From Desulfatibacillum alkenivorans DSM 16219 (lineage in GTDB: Bacteria; Desulfobacterota; Desulfobacteria; Desulfobacterales; Desulfatibacillaceae): 64,000 bases of DNA. Every line of letters begins with the position of its first letter. Within the stretch, counting starts at the first letter, position 1. Positions 61,444 to 64,000 of this stretch are shown here, one piece after another. The stretch covers positions 124,001 through 188,000 of the forward strand of contig NZ_FQZU01000006.1 in the NCBI RefSeq assembly GCF_900142135.1. The letters run 5' to 3'. The notes under the pieces were generated by a model that was not told the origin of the DNA, did no database searches, and was given only the letters and a program-made list of their open reading frames with translations. Made by a program: the position numbers and the translations under genes.

Positions 61444-62418
61444 ATGAGCAGGCCTTTAAGGATAGAATTCCCGGGCGCCTGGTATCATGTCCTGAACCGG
61501 GGGCGCAGAAAGGAGTCTGTTTTTCTCCAGGATGGCGATTACGCCGGTTTTCTGGATTTGTTGGCGAAATCGTCTGAAATGTGGGACGTGGACGTCTGCG
61601 CCTACTGCCTCATGCCAAATCATTATCACCTGTTGATCCGCACGCCGCAAGGAAACCTTTCCCGCTTCATGCGCCATGTCGGGGCGGTGTACACCCAAGG
61701 CTTCAATGCAGTTCATGGGACTGACGGCTCATTGTTCCGGGGCCGGTACAAGGCCATATTGGTTTCCGGCGACTCCTATTTGAAAGAATTGGTCCGCTAT
61801 ATCCATCGCAACCCCCTGGAGGCGGGGCTGGCCAGAATTCCTGGGGACTACCCGTACAGCAGCTACAATGCTTATCTTTCCAGAGCCAAAAAGTGGGAAT
61901 GGCTGAGCACAAAATTGATTCTGGCTCTATTTTCCAAGGATCCGGTCCGGGCCAAGGCAGCTTTTAAACGCTTTGTCAGCAGCGAGTCTCCGAAAAAAAT
62001 CAGCCAAATTTTTTCCGCTCCCAGCCTGCCGTTTGCTTTGGGGCCGGAGAGTTTTATGGAATGGATTAAAAAATCCTTTGGCATGGAAAAACAGCACCCC
62101 GAGGTTCGGCAGTCCAGGGCCTTAAGGCCGGATCCCGAATCCGTCATGGACGCTGTATGCAGAATTTATAATGTAGATGAAGCAGCTTTGCAAAAAGTGC
62201 AAAGGGGGCGATTTAACGAACCTCGCATGGCGGCGATTTACCTCATGCGCACCCTGACCATGAGGCCGCTGGACGATGTGGGCAGTCATTTTCAACTGAC
62301 CAGAAGCAGCTCGGTAAGCTCCGCCGCGGCCAGTGCAGAGGCTCGCATGCAGCAGGATCCCGCCATGAGAAAAAGGGTGGAAGCCGCACGCGCCCAAGTT
62401 CTCAAACGTCAAACGTAG
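61444..62418 (+). CDS. REP-associated tyrosine transposase (RAYT)
   Basis: About 324 residues from the ATG at 61444 (MSRPLRIEFPGAWYHVLNRG). The HUH Y1 transposase core has the metal motif NHYHLLIRTP and a GSLFRGRYKAILV ... ELVRYIHRNPLEAGL segment with the candidate catalytic Tyr. A C-terminal domain with a DnaA-C-like helix-turn-helix (MAAIYLMRTLTMRPLDDVGSHFQLTRSSS) follows. It ends LKRQT with the stop codon inside the right REP. It nicks and joins single-stranded REP DNA. A start farther upstream (61408) has no ribosome site. Confidence 0.9.
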   Translation: MSRPLRIEFPGAWYHVLNRGRRKESVFLQDGDYAGFLDLLAKSSEMWDVDVCAYCLMPNHYHLLIRTPQGNLSRFMRHVGAVYTQGFNAVHGTDGSLFRGRYKAILVSGDSYLKELVRYIHRNPLEAGLARIPGDYPYSSYNAYLSRAKKWEWLSTKLILALFSKDPVRAKAAFKRFVSSESPKKISQIFSAPSLPFALGPESFMEWIKKSFGMEKQHPEVRQSRALRPDPESVMDAVCRIYNVDEAALQKVQRGRFNEPRMAAIYLMRTLTMRPLDDVGSHFQLTRSSSVSSAAASAEARMQQDPAMRKRVEAARAQVLKRQT

Positions 62419-62429
62419 ATTTGACCCCA
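62400..62429 (-). repeat. Right inverted repeat (REP) of RAYT element
   Basis: Exact reverse complement of 61251-61280. It encodes the last residues LKRQT and the TAG stop (62416-62418) of the RAYT. The next gene's ribosome site follows two bases later. Confidence 0.9.
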
Positions 62430-62446
62430 TGCAGGAGGAGGCTTCA

Positions 62447-62857
62447 ATGTACACGTGCAAGCATTTTGCGATTTACGAACTTGTCCCTCCCAAGGTCTAC
62501 AAGGAACGCGGGGGGAAAGCCTGGCAACTGCTGGACGACCGTCTGCTCATGACCCTGGACAAGCTGCGGGAGCGGTTCGGCGTCATGACGGTCAATAATT
62601 ATTATTGGGGCAAAGACAGGGAATGGAGCGGGCTAAGGACTTCGGACAGTCCCTATTACAGCCCGTACAGTCAGCACAGCTTCGGCCGTGCGGCGGATTG
62701 TTTGTTCGGCGCCGCCTCCGTGGAAGCGGTGCGGCAGGAGATTCTCGCCAACCCGGACGACCCGGATTTTGAGTTAATCGGCAGTCTGGAGTTGGGCGTG
62801 TCCTGGCTGCATTTTGACGTCAGGAACTGCGACAGGATCATGACCTACAGGCCATGA
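62447..62857 (+). CDS. M15-like peptidase (D-Ala-D-Ala carboxypeptidase fold)
   Basis: A 136-residue protein from the ATG at 62447, with GGAGGAGG upstream. The zinc motif SQHSFGRAADCLF (S-x-H-x6-D) and the C-terminal SWLHFDVRN supply the three metal ligands and catalytic acid of the M15 peptidase fold. KLRERFGVMTVNNYYWG resembles phage endolysin and structural-protein relatives. It lies immediately after the RAYT right REP, so its native promoter is probably displaced or replaced. Confidence 0.75.
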   Translation: MYTCKHFAIYELVPPKVYKERGGKAWQLLDDRLLMTLDKLRERFGVMTVNNYYWGKDREWSGLRTSDSPYYSPYSQHSFGRAADCLFGAASVEAVRQEILANPDDPDFELIGSLELGVSWLHFDVRNCDRIMTYRP

Positions 62858-63598
62858 GCAGACATGGCGAGTGCAGCTCGTTGTCCAGTGGGCGCCTTGG
62901 GCGCGCGCAAAGCGCGTCCATGGCAGGCGCGGGGGCCTGCAACTACAAACCAGGTCCAACCTCCGCCGTTTCAGGAAGCGATGCGGCTTTAGGGCCTGCC
63001 CTGCATTTTTGGTTTTAAAAACCCGTTGTGGATGGATTAATTTGCTTTGTTTTCAATTTCTTATGTATGCACTCCCACGCACAGCATGGGGACGAGAGAT
63101 TTGGATAGCTCTTCCGGGACGCACACCCTCATGGAATTCAACTAACTTCCAAGGCCGCCCTTATTGCGCTGCGCGCCCTGGCAGCCAAAAAAGCCGCCAT
63201 GGCTGGCCATTACGGATGTTGCGGCATAGGCAATGCAGCGCGCCCCCCTGTGGGCGCCTTTCGGGACGTGCAGAACATGTTCCGGGTAGAGCAGGCCCGG
63301 GCGCCAAAAGACTGAGATGCCTTGAACTCCCTATATAAATGTTCAGCAATAACGAATCCCGCTGTTCTCACCTTCCATTTTCAAGCGCAAAAATCGCCCC
63401 AAAAAATTCGAAAAAATTAGTCAGTTGCATACACCCTTGACACCAGACGATTAATAATGATTAAAATAGGCGATTTAGACTTCGGGAAAACCGCTAGTCA
63501 TTCGCGAAAATTTTTGTTTGATTCCCCAAAAACCATTAAGACAGCCCCGGTTCGACGCAGGCCGAATCCGGAGAAAAAACCACATATTGCAAAACAAG
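62858..63598. repeat. Repeat-filled intergenic region
   Basis: It holds an inverted REP unit 62923-62946 (stem GCAGGC/GCCTGC, loop GCGGGG, CTAC), an inverted type C hairpin 63072-63096, and a GCGCCC-CCCTGT-GGGCGC hairpin 63240-63257. A weak promoter, TTGACA (63437-63442) and TTAAAA (63461), lies before the last gene. No gene is supported. Confidence 0.6.
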
Positions 63599-64000
63599 AT
63601 GCCTAATAAACCTGCTCTCCATAAACCCGAAGACCCTGATTTTGTTCTCATTGATAATGACAATGCTTTGGCCGATTTGACCCAAAGCCTGCAATCGCAA
63701 CAATGCATCGCCGTGGACCTGGAAGCGGACTCCATGTTTCATTACCAGGAAAAGGCCTGCCTGTTGCAAATTACTTCCAACGGTTTAAACTACATCGTGG
63801 ATCCCCTGTGCGACTGCAATGTCAGGGCTCTGGCGCCCATCCTGGAGAACGGCGAAATCCAGAAGGTTTTTCACGGAGCGGATTACGACGTGCGCTGCCT
63901 GTATCGGGACTTCGGCATCGAACTCCACAACCTGTTCGACACTCAGGTGGCCGCCCGTTTTCTGGGAGAGCCCCAGACCGGCCTGGCGCCGCTTTTGGAA
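63599..64000 (+). CDS. rnd: Ribonuclease D-like 3'-5' exonuclease, 3' truncated
   Basis: The frame is open from an ATG at 63599 to the right edge (134 residues seen). DEDD exonuclease motifs: VDLEADSMFHY (Exo I), FHGADYDVRCLYRDFG (Exo II). FDTQVAARFLGEPQTGLAPLLE leads toward Exo III, outside the window. The family trims tRNA 3' ends. No strong ribosome site is seen, so the start is uncertain. Confidence 0.8.
   Translation, partial: MPNKPALHKPEDPDFVLIDNDNALADLTQSLQSQQCIAVDLEADSMFHYQEKACLLQITSNGLNYIVDPLCDCNVRALAPILENGEIQKVFHGADYDVRCLYRDFGIELHNLFDTQVAARFLGEPQTGLAPLLE

Larger units (their letters stand above)
61251..62429 (+). mobile_element. RAYT element: REP-RAYT-REP
   Basis: A 1179-bp unit: perfect 30-bp inverted REPs flank one RAYT gene. 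The right REP overlaps the last codons of the gene. Two solo REP copies (35611, 45937) occur in the window. It probably moves its REPs in cis or trans at the single-strand level. Confidence 0.85.

Noticed and set aside
62447-62857. Prophage fragment
   Set aside because: The M15-like protein alone is compatible with a phage origin, but no other phage gene, integrase or attachment site is visible.

Overview
The window looks like a chromosomal segment of an anaerobic, probably sulfate-reducing Desulfobacterota (Deltaproteobacteria) species of the Desulfatibacillum/Desulfobacteraceae type. This is inferred from gene content: a nikKMLQO nickel importer, many sigma-54 and PAS-kinase regulators, a branched-chain-type ABC importer next to an acyl-CoA ligase, alcohol and aldehyde oxidation genes, and a B12-radical SAM protein. 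No rRNA, tRNA or CRISPR array is visible, so the assignment rests on style and not on a marker gene.

Layout. 1-432: end of an HSL-type esterase. 1004-2098: SGNH-fold protein. 2148-5869 (minus): five-gene nickel ECF importer with a sigma-70-type promoter and a structured, terminator-containing leader (5942-6096). 6470-10279 (minus): ykgJ-like, recR, ybaB-like, dnaX. 11090-13312 (minus): TPR lipoprotein gene cut by one in-frame amber codon. 13485-14441: ArsR/DUF2087/GIY-YIG fusion. 14548-14740: relic of a Na+/H+ antiporter. 14741-18886: hybrid PAS histidine kinase and a periplasmic binding protein. 19206-20453: intact antiporter. 20832-22352: B12-binding radical SAM protein, divergent from a MerR regulator (22795). 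23779-28762: ABC importer (SBP, two permeases, two ATPases), followed by acyl-CoA ligase, MBL hydrolase, MoaD-like and ThiF-like genes. 32989-36775: acyltransferase, SDR, Hsp20 and a proline-periodic membrane protein. 37318-41444 (minus): lipid-type unit with a FabR-like regulator and a FabR-like palindrome upstream. 42298-47301 (minus): glycosyltransferase, LysE exporter, aldehyde dehydrogenase, GMC alcohol oxidase. 47635-52199 (plus): purN, pgm, SPOR/TPR protein. 53319-57728: three sigma-54 regulatory genes (NifA-like activator, kinase, NtrC-like regulator), then a candidate sigma-54-driven small RNA. 58148-61018 (minus): TPR protein, PfkB kinase, SH3 protein, MBL hydrolase. 61251-62429: RAYT transposase between perfect inverted repeats, then an M15-like peptidase and the start of an RNase D.

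The intergenic DNA is unusually rich in dispersed hairpins. There are at least six families: GTAG-headed REP/REPIN-like elements, GTAGGTTGGG elements, hairpins with a fixed 9-nt loop and covarying stems, a CCCATGC..GCGTGGG hairpin, a CCGGGACCCAGCG element, and the REP of the resident RAYT. Several are nested into composites, and one composite is tandemly duplicated (52286-53106).

Functionally the window combines metal (nickel) supply, lipid or organic-acid uptake and activation, alcohol-to-acid oxidation, DNA-repair housekeeping and a large regulatory share. The least expected items are the candidate sRNA at 58024-58133, the nik leader RNA, the FabR-like operator with its lipid cluster, the RAYT/REP system and the family of covarying hairpins. 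All statements come from reading the sequence. No database search was run.
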